Source: an uncultured Eubacterium sp. (GTDB taxonomy: Bacteria > Bacillota > Clostridia > Oscillospirales > Acutalibacteraceae). From it: a stretch of DNA of 64,000 nt. The stretch spans positions 1 to 64,000 of the forward strand of contig CAJOHE010000001.1 in the NCBI GenBank assembly GCA_905234495.1, read 5' to 3'. Of the stretch, positions 1 to 7,843 are shown piece by piece. Position numbers and translations under genes: made by a program. Each line of letters starts with the position of its first letter. Positions within the stretch are counted from its first letter, which is position 1. The notes beneath the pieces were generated by a model, which worked only from the letters and a program-made list of their open reading frames with translations, searched no databases and had not been told where the DNA came from.

Positions 1-73
1 AGGGCAGCTTCCCGGGAAAATAGGTCGATGCCGACATTACAAAGAACCACTAACTTCGGTTAGTGGTTTTTTT
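1..73 (+). ncRNA. 3' end of a structured RNA (copy A, truncated by window edge)
   Basis: This is the tail of a non-coding RNA whose body lies upstream of the window. Positions 2-22 are identical to 234-254, and the block ATGCCGACATTA recurs at matching distance before a terminator in both copies. The tail ends in a hairpin with a UUCG tetraloop and seven T residues. There is no open reading frame. I could not assign it to a known RNA family, so the name is left blank. The conserved tail plus separate terminators is what supports an RNA gene rather than a chance repeat. Confidence 0.55.
45..73 (+). terminator. Intrinsic terminator of RNA copy A
   Basis: CCACTAAC (47-54), loop TTCG (55-58), GTTAGTGG (59-66), followed by seven T residues. 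The stem can extend by two A-T pairs. Confidence 0.9.
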
Positions 74-90
74 GTAATATTTACACCAAT

Positions 91-304
91 CTTTCAGGGC
101 GCTGCCCTCCAAGTATTACCTTTAGACACAAATCTCAACGACGGATACTTGTACCGTCGTTGAAAGGAGAAACATATGGAGTGATTAACAGCAAAATCTT
201 ATTTTGTCCCAATCACGGAATATGTTTGGACGCGGGCAGCTTCCCGGGAAAATATGCTAGATGCCGACATTAAAGAAACAGACTTCTTTCGAAGTCTGTT
301 TTTT
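91..304 (+). ncRNA. Structured RNA, copy B (complete), family not recognised
   Basis: Between the terminator of copy A and position 304 there is no credible gene, but there is a clear RNA fold. GCTGCCC (101-107) is perfectly complementary to GGGCAGC (234-240) and would close the molecule. Inside lie a nine-pair hairpin, CAACGACGG (136-144) with CCGTCGTTG (154-162), and a second arm, GTGATT (181-186) with AATCAC (211-216), that carries an inner stem CAAAAT/ATTTTG (192-197/201-206). A local AGGGC/GCCCT hairpin (96-108) competes with the long-range helix. The tail (234-272) matches copy A. The 5' end is approximate; no strong promoter was found in front, so A and B may share a transcript. 6S RNA and the raiA motif were considered, but I cannot confirm either. 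Confidence 0.6.
276..304 (+). terminator. Intrinsic terminator of RNA copy B, probably bidirectional
   Basis: ACAGACTTC (278-286), loop TTTC, GAAGTCTGT (291-299), then a T run to 304. Its far side is A-rich, so it can also end the convergent minus-strand gene whose stop lies at 303. Confidence 0.9.
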
Positions 305-1010
305 ATTTGAAATCGAGTTCATATTTAATTTTGCCGTAATAGGGGTATCGGCTGATTCCTTCAGGCGTTACTGAATCAAACGAAACGTCCTTGTTTAATT
401 TATATAGTCCGCTGTTGATTTTATAAATCGTTGTCTGCCTGTGAAGCGCAATAATCCTGCGGTCTTTCTCTTTTGCCGCATAGAGAAGCTTTCCGCTTTC
501 ATCGGCGTATTTCTCATCCGTATAGCCTTCAGAATAAACGAAAATATCCCTTCCGTCAAAGAGATTGAAGCCTTCAACGTCGGTATCCCCGAAATCTGTG
601 CTATGGTTTATCTCAGACTGCTCGATGTGTTTTCCGAGAATAACTGCGCCCGCGCCGATAGCAAAGAGCGGGGTGTTGTTCTTAACCGCTTTGAGAATTA
701 TGTCAAAAGCGCCGCTCTGTCTGAGCTCATTAATCAGTTTGAAGGGATTGCCGTCGTCAATAATAATCGCGCTGTAATCCCTTATGTTCCTGTCTTTGAG
801 CTCGGAAGCGTCGGTCAACATATCAATAATGCCGTATTCGGTTTCGCCGAGATGCTTGATAAATTCGCTGTATTTATCGTTGTAATCATCGTTTTCAGCG
901 GCTATGGGAATATATAGAAGCGTCATATTCGGAATAAGGAAATCTTTGAATTTGTCAAACGCTTCATCAAATTCGTTTTTCATATCGCCGCCGTTTGCAA
1001 AGATAATCAT
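303..1010 (-). CDS. Peptidase S51 / dipeptidase E-like protein lacking the nucleophile serine
   Basis: A 235-residue cytosolic protein with the type-1 glutamine amidotransferase-like fold of peptidase family S51. The start at 1010 is preferred over the upstream ATG at 1058 because it follows GGTGAT at a good distance and gives the usual N-terminus, MIIFANGGDM. The family's GGGNTF-like motif appears as DDGNPF (residues 85-90). The nucleophile elbow, normally GxSAGA, reads AIGAGA with Gly119 where the catalytic serine should be. The protein is therefore probably not an active aspartyl dipeptidase of the classic type. It stands alone, convergent with the RNA at 91-304 and divergent from the MATE gene. 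Confidence 0.65.
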   Translation of the reverse strand: MIIFANGGDMKNEFDEAFDKFKDFLIPNMTLLYIPIAAENDDYNDKYSEFIKHLGETEYGIIDMLTDASELKDRNIRDYSAIIIDDGNPFKLINELRQSGAFDIILKAVKNNTPLFAIGAGAVILGKHIEQSEINHSTDFGDTDVEGFNLFDGRDIFVYSEGYTDEKYADESGKLLYAAKEKDRRIIALHRQTTIYKINSGLYKLNKDVSFDSVTPEGISRYPYYGKIKYELDFK

Positions 1011-1093
1011 AATATCACCATATAAAAATATATCACACATTTGTGAATATAACAACATTATTATAAAAGGTTTTCTATTTTTATGGTAATGTG

Positions 1094-1121
1094 TTTACTT
1101 TTGGACATTTTTTGTTATAAT
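1094..1121 (+). promoter_or_regulatory. Sigma-A type promoter of the MATE gene
   Basis: TTTACT (1094-1099), 16-nt spacer, TATAAT (1116-1121). The predicted start of transcription falls within a few bases of the ATG at 1130. Confidence 0.6.
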
Positions 1122-1129
1122 CAATTATT

Positions 1130-2479
1130 ATGAGGACGGATTTAATAAACGGAAAAGCAGTCAAAAATGTAATAATGTTCGCCGTGCCGATAATGGGAAG
1201 CTCGCTGTTGCAGTATTGCTACGGCTTTGTTGACAACATCATCGTCGGCAGATTTGTCGGAACAAACGCGCTTGCCGCTGTCGGAAACGTTGGCTCGATT
1301 AACGGATTTATAATCGGTGCCGCGCTTGGTCTTACGGCGGGTTTCACTATACCCGTTGCGCAGAAATTCGGCGCCGAGGATTACAAGGGAATGAACAAGT
1401 TTGCGGGAAACAGTATTTCGCTTGCTTTTGTTATCGGCGTTTTTATTGCTATTATTGCGCATATTGTCTGCTACCCGCTTTTGCGTCTTATCAACACGCC
1501 CGATGAGATTATTGATTTGTCTGCATCCTATGTAAACGTGCTTTATTACTGCGTTCCTATACAGATGTCGTTAAATAATTTCAACGCGCTTTCAAGGGCA
1601 GTGGGCCAGAGCAAAAAGCCGCTCTATTTCCTTGTGTGCAGCGTTTGCGTAAACATTATACTTGACCTTCTTTTCGTTGGAAAATTCGGCTGGGGCGTTG
1701 TTGGCGCCGCGTGGGCGACCGCAATTTCTCAGCTCACCGCAACGCTTCTTTCGGGCATATATATTCTTAGATTCAATAAAGAACTCAATATCAGCAAGAG
1801 CGATATAAGACTGTCGGGAAGCGTTTCGCTGAAGCAGATTAAAATCGGTTTCCCGCTTTCGCTTCAGTTCACAATAACGTCAGTCGGCTCAATGGTTTTG
1901 CAGACCGCGGTAAACGGCTTCGGTCCCAATGTTATTGCAGGCTTTACCGCCGCCAACAGGGTTGAGCAGGTGCTCAACATTCCTATGTCCGGTCTCGGTG
2001 TTGCGACCATGACCTTCGTCGCTCAGAACTACGGCGCTAAGAACTACCGAAGGATTATCACAAACGTCAGAAACATTTATATTCTCGACCTCTGCGTATC
2101 GGTTATATGCAGCTTGATACTCTATTTTGCGGGACCATTTGCGGTAAGTCTCTTTATGACCGAGCAGAATCCCGAGATTATGTACGCGGCAAAGCATTAC
2201 CTGACGGCTATTGCGCAGTGCTATTCACTTGTTGCAACGCTCTTTGTTTTCAGGAACACTTTGCAGGGGCTTGGCTTTACCTATGCAAACACCGTTGCAG
2301 GGGCAGGGGAATTTATCGGAAGAATTGTTGTTGCCCTCGTTCTGACGCCTCTCATCGGCTTCAGCGCGATATGCTATGCAGGACCTTTTGCGTGGCTACT
2401 TGCAGACATACCCCTAATTGTGATATACTTAGTAAAGAGAAAGCAATTTTCTAAGCTAATCAGTCAACAGGAGGAATAA
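1130..2479 (+). CDS. MATE family multidrug/sodium antiporter
   Basis: A 449-residue integral membrane protein with about twelve transmembrane segments, the standard MATE length. The N-terminus (MRTDLINGKAVKNVIMFAVP) matches the family's DLxxGxxxKxxxxFAxP signature, followed by YGFVDNIIVGRFVG and the AVGN region. The second half repeats the topology (VAQNYGAKNYRR around residue 303). It would exchange cationic drugs or metabolites for Na+ or H+ across the cell membrane. The substrate cannot be read from sequence. The start has no visible ribosome binding site and sits just behind a strong promoter. The next gene begins 2 nt after the stop. Confidence 0.9.
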   Translation: MRTDLINGKAVKNVIMFAVPIMGSSLLQYCYGFVDNIIVGRFVGTNALAAVGNVGSINGFIIGAALGLTAGFTIPVAQKFGAEDYKGMNKFAGNSISLAFVIGVFIAIIAHIVCYPLLRLINTPDEIIDLSASYVNVLYYCVPIQMSLNNFNALSRAVGQSKKPLYFLVCSVCVNIILDLLFVGKFGWGVVGAAWATAISQLTATLLSGIYILRFNKELNISKSDIRLSGSVSLKQIKIGFPLSLQFTITSVGSMVLQTAVNGFGPNVIAGFTAANRVEQVLNIPMSGLGVATMTFVAQNYGAKNYRRIITNVRNIYILDLCVSVICSLILYFAGPFAVSLFMTEQNPEIMYAAKHYLTAIAQCYSLVATLFVFRNTLQGLGFTYANTVAGAGEFIGRIVVALVLTPLIGFSAICYAGPFAWLLADIPLIVIYLVKRKQFSKLISQQEE

Positions 2480-2481
2480 GA

Positions 2482-3189
2482 ATGTTCTATTATATTGTGC
2501 TTTCGGTAGGTATAATTGTTTCGTTTATTTTCTGTCTCAGAAGGGCAAACGGCTTCAGCATTTCGAATCTGCTTTTTAAGTCGGTTTCAAGCCTTTTCTA
2601 TCTTCTGACCGCGGTGTTTGCTCTTATTGAGAGAAACGTTCATCTCGGCGACGCTCAGGCATACGGCTCGCTGATTATTATGGGCGGCGCGTTCGGGCTT
2701 GTCGGCGACATTATGCTTGACTTAAAGGGCGTTTACAAGCAGGACGAAAAGCCCTATCTTATAAGCGGATTCATCGCATTTCTTATCGGTCACATTTTCT
2801 ATATCAGCGCTATAGTTTATTCCATCAAAATGGAATGGTGGCTCGTGCTCATCGGCGCCTGCGCTGCTTGCATCGGCGGAATAGTTACCGTTCTTTCAGC
2901 AAACCTTATGAAGGTTCACTACGGCGCATACAGAAAGATTGTTGCGGTTTACACATCCTTCCTTCTCGGCACGGCAATAATGTCGGGTATTGCAATGGTT
3001 ATCAGCGGTTTCCAGAAGGGATATATAATCCTCTTTATCGGCGCAATATTATTTGCTCTTTCGGACGTAATTCTTTCGGGAACGTTCTTCGGCAGGGGAA
3101 AGGACAAGAAGAGGCATTACTTCATAAACCACTTCACATATTACGCCGCTCAGTATCTCATCGCAGCGTCAATTATGTTAATTAAATAA
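2482..3189 (+). CDS. YhhN family (TMEM86/lysoplasmalogenase-like) membrane protein
   Basis: A 235-residue protein with about eight hydrophobic segments. Family landmarks are GDIMLD (residues 75-80), the ALSDVILS stretch and the C-terminal YYAAQYLIA motif. Characterised relatives hydrolyse the vinyl ether bond of lysoplasmalogens, and plasmalogens are common in anaerobic Clostridia, but activity here is inference. It has its own ribosome binding site, GGAGGAATAAG, overlapping the end of the MATE gene, so the two form an operon that ends at the hairpin at 3203-3234. Confidence 0.8.
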   Translation: MFYYIVLSVGIIVSFIFCLRRANGFSISNLLFKSVSSLFYLLTAVFALIERNVHLGDAQAYGSLIIMGGAFGLVGDIMLDLKGVYKQDEKPYLISGFIAFLIGHIFYISAIVYSIKMEWWLVLIGACAACIGGIVTVLSANLMKVHYGAYRKIVAVYTSFLLGTAIMSGIAMVISGFQKGYIILFIGAILFALSDVILSGTFFGRGKDKKRHYFINHFTYYAAQYLIAASIMLIK

Positions 3190-3202
3190 AACAAGATAAA
3201 TT

Positions 3203-3234
3203 AAAAGAGAGTCTCATTTGAGACTCTCTTTTTT
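3203..3234. terminator. Bidirectional terminator between yhhN-like gene and tRNA
   Basis: AGAGAGTCTC (3206-3215), loop ATTT, GAGACTCTCT (3220-3229), with T-rich sequence on one side and A-rich on the other. It ends the plus-strand operon and the minus-strand tRNA. Confidence 0.9.
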
Positions 3235-3310
3235 GGTGGGCCATCAGGGACTCGAACCCCGGACCGACCGGTTATGAGCCGGTTGCTCTAACCAACTGAG
3301 CTAATGGCCC
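3234..3310 (-). tRNA. tRNA with CAU anticodon (probably tRNA-Ile2, otherwise elongator Met)
   Basis: Read on the minus strand, the sequence begins GGGCCATTAGCTCAG and ends GGCCCACCA with CCA encoded. The D arm is AGCTCAG...AGAGCA, the anticodon stem-loop is ACCGGCTCATAACCGGT (anticodon CAT), and the T arm contains GGTTCGAGTCC. The anticodon arm GGCTCATAACC and the D loop resemble clostridial and Bacillus tRNA-Ile2, whose C34 is changed to lysidine by TilS; tilS is present at 44452. Elongator tRNA-Met cannot be excluded from sequence alone. Confidence 0.93.
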
Positions 3311-3605
3311 CTTTAATGCCTGCCGCCAAACTTGCGACTTTGATATAATACCACTAATCAATTTTTATGTCAATACTCTTTTCGCCGGCACAATCATAAA
3401 TGAATAATTCATCTGATAATCATATAAATAATTGTACCTGTTTTAACTCGGTTACAGTATAAAATCGGCGTATAATTATTCAATATAAATAAAAAATATT
3501 ATTTTTTGTTAAAAAAAATAGTGCATTTTTATATATTATGTGTTATACTTTAAATAATAGTATCGGGGAATTATGTTCTCTGAAATAAAATGAGGAGTAA
3601 ATGTT
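3311..3605. promoter_or_regulatory. AT-rich intergenic region with a weak promoter for the MFS gene
   Basis: No gene is seen here. TGTTATACT (3541-3549) is an extended -10 element with a poor -35 (GTGCAT, 3521-3526) 17 nt upstream. A 13-nt perfect palindrome, ATGAATAATTCAT, lies at 3400-3412. The ribosome binding site GAGGAG precedes the ATG at 3606. Confidence 0.4.
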
Positions 3606-5402
3606 ATGGCTGAAAACCAAAACAAGGTAAAGCAACTCTTTACCGAAGTGAAAACGCATTGGTCAAAGCCTGCACCGGGAAAATACGTTCCTTACAAGGA
3701 ATACTTACAGATTTTCGCCGGCGTAGGAAGTAACTATGCGGGTTCCAAAACGCTTGAATACATTGCGTTTGCGGCAAGCTGTTATCTGATGATGTATCAT
3801 TACAAGCTGCCCTACGTAACGTATTCGGTTATAGCACTTATCAATATGCCGCTCGGTTATGTCTGGACCCTTATATGGTGGTTCGTATGCGACAACCTCG
3901 GCTTCCTGCCTAAACGGACGGAGAAAAAGCTGTATGTGGTATACTTGTCGGCTGCCGCGCTGGGTCTGTTTATGATTTTCTATAACTTTGACGCTATCCT
4001 TAATCCGGCAAATCCGATAGTAGCTCTTTTCAATTCCTTCAAGGGAATATCCGCCGCCTCGGCAATTAAGATTTTGGGAACCTTCCTGCTCAATCAGGGC
4101 TGGGTTGGTGCGCGTAATATCTTCTGGCGAAAGAAACTCATCCCGAAATTCGGCAGATATAAGTACAGTCTTTACTGCGACTATCTGCCGAAAAACATTA
4201 TGGTTATCCTTATCGGCTGGCTTCCTTTCTACACCACAATCGGCGACGACGTAAAGAGAGTATGGGTTGCAAACCTTCTGTTTGCTATTTACAACGTATT
4301 TGGCTTTGCAAACAACCTTGAAATGTGTACTCAGAACATCTCGCCGAACGTTCGCGAAAGAATCTTTGTAAGAGCTTATCCCATCAAGCTTTCGCATTTG
4401 TTCTGGTCGATTATGGCGATTATCCTTCCCGCGATTATCGGTACCACGAAAGACAAGTGGGCGGATATTGCAGTATTTAAGTGGATTATCCCTGTAACGT
4501 TCTTTATCTTCTCAACGCTGACGCTTGTCTTTGCGGGCAAGATAAAAGAACGAATACCGCAACCGCCGCTCGAGAAAAAGGTCAATATCAAGATGTGGGA
4601 CGGTATGTTCGGCGTTATGCGAAACAAGTATAAGTGGACGCTGACCATTGTAGGACTGCTCGACTCGCTTGGTAACGGTATGCTTGACTTTGCAATCATT
4701 CTGTACCTTTATACCTTCCGACTATCGGGCTTGTCGTACAGTTTGCTTGTCGCCTTGGTATCGTTTGCCGGCACCCCGCCTGACTTCTTCTCGCCGTACT
4801 TCATAAAACGGTTCTCATATAAACAGATAATGATTTTCTTCCAATACTCGCGAGCCATAGGATACGGCGTTATCGTCCTATGCTACTGGTTCCTGGGGGA
4901 CAATCTGCAGCTATGCGGTATCATATCAATCGTAATGCTGATTCTTCTTGAAATGTGCAAGACGGTGCCCGTTACCGTCGGACACGATATGGATATACGA
5001 ATATCCGACTATCAGATGTATCTGTCCGGCGAACGACTGGAAAACTATTCAGGCGTATTCGGCTGGTTCACCGGTCCTGTTACGACCTTTATAAGCCTTA
5101 TTATTCCGCTACTGCTTCTTAAGAACGGATTCAACTCAAACTTCGACGTTCTGTTTATTGACGAGGTGCGTGTAAAGATTATTGCAATTCCTCTGATGTT
5201 TGATATTGCGGGCTACGTGCTAATGTCAATTCCGTACTTCTTCTGGGATTACACGGACGACAAACAGAACAAGGTTATGGAAGTTCTGCGAAGGCGTGAA
5301 GAGGTTACCCGAAAACAGATGGAAGAGGGCGACGACAGTACGCCTGAGGAAAATGCCGTAGCCGCTATTGAAGAAAAAGAAACAGCGGAGGTGGTATCAT
5401 GA
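3606..5402 (+). CDS. MFS transporter, divergent GPH/MelB-like
   Basis: A 598-residue polytopic membrane protein with about twelve hydrophobic segments, a 40-residue soluble N-terminus and a charged C-terminal tail rich in Glu (residues 555-598). Such proteins are annotated as MFS transporters in Ruminococcaceae. The layout (long segments, a central cytosolic loop near KIKERIPQPPLEKK) fits the glycoside-pentoside-hexuronide group, but the classic MelB motifs are weak. The substrate is probably a sugar or glycoside; this is inference. The gene overlaps the next by ATGA, implying translational coupling with the leucine-rich-repeat protein. Confidence 0.7.
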   Translation: MAENQNKVKQLFTEVKTHWSKPAPGKYVPYKEYLQIFAGVGSNYAGSKTLEYIAFAASCYLMMYHYKLPYVTYSVIALINMPLGYVWTLIWWFVCDNLGFLPKRTEKKLYVVYLSAAALGLFMIFYNFDAILNPANPIVALFNSFKGISAASAIKILGTFLLNQGWVGARNIFWRKKLIPKFGRYKYSLYCDYLPKNIMVILIGWLPFYTTIGDDVKRVWVANLLFAIYNVFGFANNLEMCTQNISPNVRERIFVRAYPIKLSHLFWSIMAIILPAIIGTTKDKWADIAVFKWIIPVTFFIFSTLTLVFAGKIKERIPQPPLEKKVNIKMWDGMFGVMRNKYKWTLTIVGLLDSLGNGMLDFAIILYLYTFRLSGLSYSLLVALVSFAGTPPDFFSPYFIKRFSYKQIMIFFQYSRAIGYGVIVLCYWFLGDNLQLCGIISIVMLILLEMCKTVPVTVGHDMDIRISDYQMYLSGERLENYSGVFGWFTGPVTTFISLIIPLLLLKNGFNSNFDVLFIDEVRVKIIAIPLMFDIAGYVLMSIPYFFWDYTDDKQNKVMEVLRRREEVTRKQMEEGDDSTPEENAVAAIEEKETAEVVS

Positions 5403-6823
5403 AATTAGGTAAGAAAAAGAATGCACCCGACGCTGTAGAAGAAAAAGAAGAAGATTTCCTTGAAAAGGAAGCAAAGGAAATGGAAGAGCAGGCGCCCGAA
5501 TATACTCTTGATATCCCCGAGGATGAAATCTGGACGTATAAGATTGACGGACTGCAGGCACCGAGCGTAGGCAAGAATTACGACGACGCAAGGCTTAAAA
5601 AGGTTCTGGTTGTAGTTGTAATCTTAATCGCAATTTCTCTTAGTATCTTCTTCTCGGTAAACGCTCTTAAAACAACTGAGTACGACTACGAAGAGGTTGA
5701 GGGCGGATACGAGCTTGTCAGCTATTCAAACCCCGGCAACGTAAGAGAGGTAACAATCGACTACGTTGACGGCGACACCTCAAAACCCGTTGTATCGCTT
5801 CACGATTACGCATTCAACTGCGACGGCGCAATCGAAAAGGTTCACATCGGTAAGGACGTCAAGTATCTTGACGGCAAGACCTTCTATTCCTGCTGGAATA
5901 TTCAGTACGTTGATATCGACGATGACAACCCGTATTTCTGCGACGTTGAAGGCGTAGTTTACAGCAAGGATATGACGAAGATTATCTTCTATCCCACGGA
6001 CTACGACCGCACGCTGAGAATCAAAGAGGGCTACGCTCATCTCGTATGGGAATGCGAGAGCTGCGGCCGTCAGGGCGATCCCGACGTTGACTGTCCGAGC
6101 ATTGATGCAAACGGCTACGACGCATACAAATGCCCCGGCAACAACGGCAAGATGTGTAATTCACGCGGCAGCGAGTATTACTGGGCATACCACAGCGACC
6201 TCAAAGAGGACGACGGCGAAACCGAGATGTGGGAACTCTGGGGTACGACCGAGCTTTACGACGAGGCTTTCTTTGAGGAATACAACCTCAAGACGAGAAC
6301 CTATGTTGTTCCGTCAACAGTAACAGAAATCGGTCAGCTCGCGTTTGCATATTCAAACCTCACCGAGCTCTACATCCCCGAAGGCGTTAAGGTTATCGGC
6401 GCGCAGGCAATCTTTAAGAACGAGATACTCAGAAATATCTACACTTATAAGAGCGATGCACCCGTAACGGATACGTTCTACACAGCGATTCCTTCGCTTG
6501 GAACAATCTATGATTCGCTTCCCGAAGGACTTGAGGAAATCGGATCGGACGCTTTCTATCACCTCAGAGGACTTGACTATATGTACATTCCGTCATCGGT
6601 TACAAAGATAGGTCACCACCTTATGTGGGAGGCTATCTATAAGGATGACGACAGCAAGGAACTTGTTGGTATTACAGAGGTCAACGTAGGAATGACTGAG
6701 GAAGAGTTTGAAGCAAATGTTGAACACGGTGAAAAATGGATTCCCGAGTACAACAACGGTCTCTTCAGCAAAAAGGTTCCCGTAAACTACGGCGCAGAAC
6801 GCCGCGAGCACGTGGACAAATAA
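5399..6823 (+). CDS. Membrane-anchored leucine-rich-repeat (BspA/LRR_5-like) protein
   Basis: 474 residues: an acidic cytosolic N-terminus (1-75), one transmembrane segment (about 78-97, VLVVVVILIAISLSIFF) and a large extracytoplasmic part. That part contains LRR_5-type repeats such as FYSCWNIQYVDID, FAYSNLTELYIPEGV and FYHLRGLDYMYIPSSV. Between repeats lies an insert with six cysteines (about residues 218-258: CESCG, DCPS, KCPGNNGKMC). The ATG overlaps the stop of the upstream transporter and follows AGGTGG. BspA-like LRRs usually mediate surface binding; a role as partner of the transporter is inference from coupling. It ends at the hairpin at 6831-6862. Confidence 0.75.
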   Translation: MKLGKKKNAPDAVEEKEEDFLEKEAKEMEEQAPEYTLDIPEDEIWTYKIDGLQAPSVGKNYDDARLKKVLVVVVILIAISLSIFFSVNALKTTEYDYEEVEGGYELVSYSNPGNVREVTIDYVDGDTSKPVVSLHDYAFNCDGAIEKVHIGKDVKYLDGKTFYSCWNIQYVDIDDDNPYFCDVEGVVYSKDMTKIIFYPTDYDRTLRIKEGYAHLVWECESCGRQGDPDVDCPSIDANGYDAYKCPGNNGKMCNSRGSEYYWAYHSDLKEDDGETEMWELWGTTELYDEAFFEEYNLKTRTYVVPSTVTEIGQLAFAYSNLTELYIPEGVKVIGAQAIFKNEILRNIYTYKSDAPVTDTFYTAIPSLGTIYDSLPEGLEEIGSDAFYHLRGLDYMYIPSSVTKIGHHLMWEAIYKDDDSKELVGITEVNVGMTEEEFEANVEHGEKWIPEYNNGLFSKKVPVNYGAERREHVDK

Positions 6824-6830
6824 AAACACT

Positions 6831-6862
6831 AAAAGAGAGGGTTTCAAACCCTCTCTTATTTT
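6831..6862 (+). terminator. Terminator of the MFS/LRR operon
   Basis: AAGAGAGGGT (6833-6842), loop TTCAA, ACCCTCTCTT (6848-6857), followed by a T-rich stretch. Confidence 0.85.
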
Positions 6863-6876
6863 AATATAAAAAACAC

Positions 6877-6905
6877 TTGCATTTTGAATATAAAGTTGTT
6901 ATAAT
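6877..6905 (+). promoter_or_regulatory. Consensus sigma-A promoter of tRNA-Trp
   Basis: TTGCAT (6877-6882), 17-nt spacer, TATAAT (6900-6905); the tRNA starts 18 nt after the -10. Confidence 0.85.
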
Positions 6906-6923
6906 AGACAAGCACTTAGACAT

Positions 6924-6999
6924 AGGGGTATAGCTCAGTTGGTAGAGCAGCGGTCTCCAAAACCGCGTGCCGAGGGTTCAAGTCCTTCTGCCCCTGCCA
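6924..6999 (+). tRNA. tRNA-Trp (CCA anticodon)
   Basis: A 76-nt cloverleaf with acceptor AGGGGTA/TGCCCCT, D arm AGCTCAGTTGGTAGAGC, anticodon stem-loop GCGGTCTCCAAAACCGC with anticodon CCA, T arm GAGGGTTCAAGTCCTTC, and encoded CCA at 6997-6999. It has its own promoter and terminator, so it is a single-gene transcript. Confidence 0.97.
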
Positions 7000-7000
7000 T

Positions 7001-7028
7001 GAAGACCGCATAAGCGGTCTTCTTTTTT
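7001..7028 (+). terminator. Terminator of tRNA-Trp
   Basis: GAAGACCGC (7001-7009), loop ATAA, GCGGTCTTC (7014-7022), then six T residues. Confidence 0.92.
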
Positions 7029-7148
7029 GCACGAAAAAAAGCGAACAGTGTCCATTAATTTCTTTTTATATTTACTTAGGTTAATAACTGCTGTATTATT
7101 TAATTACGGAATATTATATCCGAAATATTTGATTTAAGGGGTAATTAT

Positions 7149-7829
7149 ATGAAAAAGTACATTAAGGTTTTATCACTATTCCTTGCGCTTGTTATGGTTC
7201 TGAGCTTATGCGCCTGCAGCGCAAAGACTGACGACAGTGCAGATACAACGACCGCAGCCGATGTTACCGAATCGGGCGATGTTGCAGACGACACAACTAC
7301 TGCTTCCGCCAATAATGCCGAAGCAGCAAAACTCACCGGAAAAATCAATATAATCAATCCCGATGACAAGGATTCGGCGATTCTTCGCGGCGTGCGTATT
7401 GGAGGACTCTCGGTAGGCAGCGCAGAAGGCTTCAACAACAAAGAAGCTTCGCTTGACGACGTCCGTTGCATTTTCGAACTTGGCGAATGGATTGAATTCT
7501 ATCCCGACACGGACGCAGAGTATGCGCTTCGCGTATGGATTCTCAAGCACCGTGACGACCAGGAGTATTACAACGACTGCGAATTCTCCGACCTTATGCC
7601 AGGCTTTGCTCAGTATTGCGACCTTCACTATCCCGTTGACGAGGAAAACCCCGACAGCTGGTACTGGGGTAGTTTCTATTTGAATCAGGATGAATGCGAA
7701 CCGGGTTATTACGATTTCGTATTCACCTATGAGGGCAAGGCAATCGGCGTTCTTCAGACGCGTTTTTATAACGCGGGCGAACTCAGCGGCAAGTCCGATG
7801 AGGAGCTTGAAGCTCTTATGCACGAATAA
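7149..7829 (+). CDS. Lipoprotein of unknown function
   Basis: A 226-residue protein with a lipoprotein signal: basic KK, a hydrophobic core (IKVLSLFLALVMVLSL) and a lipobox ending in Cys22 (LCAC). A Thr/Asp/Ala-rich linker (about residues 28-58) follows, typical of surface lipoproteins in these bacteria. The rest is an acidic, Trp/Tyr-rich domain with no family I recognise. The ATG follows AAGGGG at 7137-7142. The next gene begins 14 nt after the stop, so they are probably co-transcribed. Confidence 0.7.
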   Translation: MKKYIKVLSLFLALVMVLSLCACSAKTDDSADTTTAADVTESGDVADDTTTASANNAEAAKLTGKINIINPDDKDSAILRGVRIGGLSVGSAEGFNNKEASLDDVRCIFELGEWIEFYPDTDAEYALRVWILKHRDDQEYYNDCEFSDLMPGFAQYCDLHYPVDEENPDSWYWGSFYLNQDECEPGYYDFVFTYEGKAIGVLQTRFYNAGELSGKSDEELEALMHE

Positions 7830-7843
7830 TCAGGGTGAATAAT

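Noticed and set aside
91..304. T-box or metabolite riboswitch for a downstream gene
   Set aside because: No T-box or known riboswitch core motif is seen, and the next gene on that side is convergent, so there is nothing for it to control in cis.
91..304. 6S RNA
   Set aside because: The ends of the proposed transcript do not pair to form the terminal stem of 6S RNA, and the internal arrangement is multi-armed rather than one long bulged rod. Not excluded by a model search.
441..917. 158-residue plus-strand reading frame
   Set aside because: It is antisense to the S51-like gene, with no ribosome binding site or recognisable domain.
3400..3412. ATGAATAATTCAT palindrome as an operator
   Set aside because: It is AT-rich and lies nearly 200 nt before the gene with no second copy; chance occurrence is likely in such sequence.
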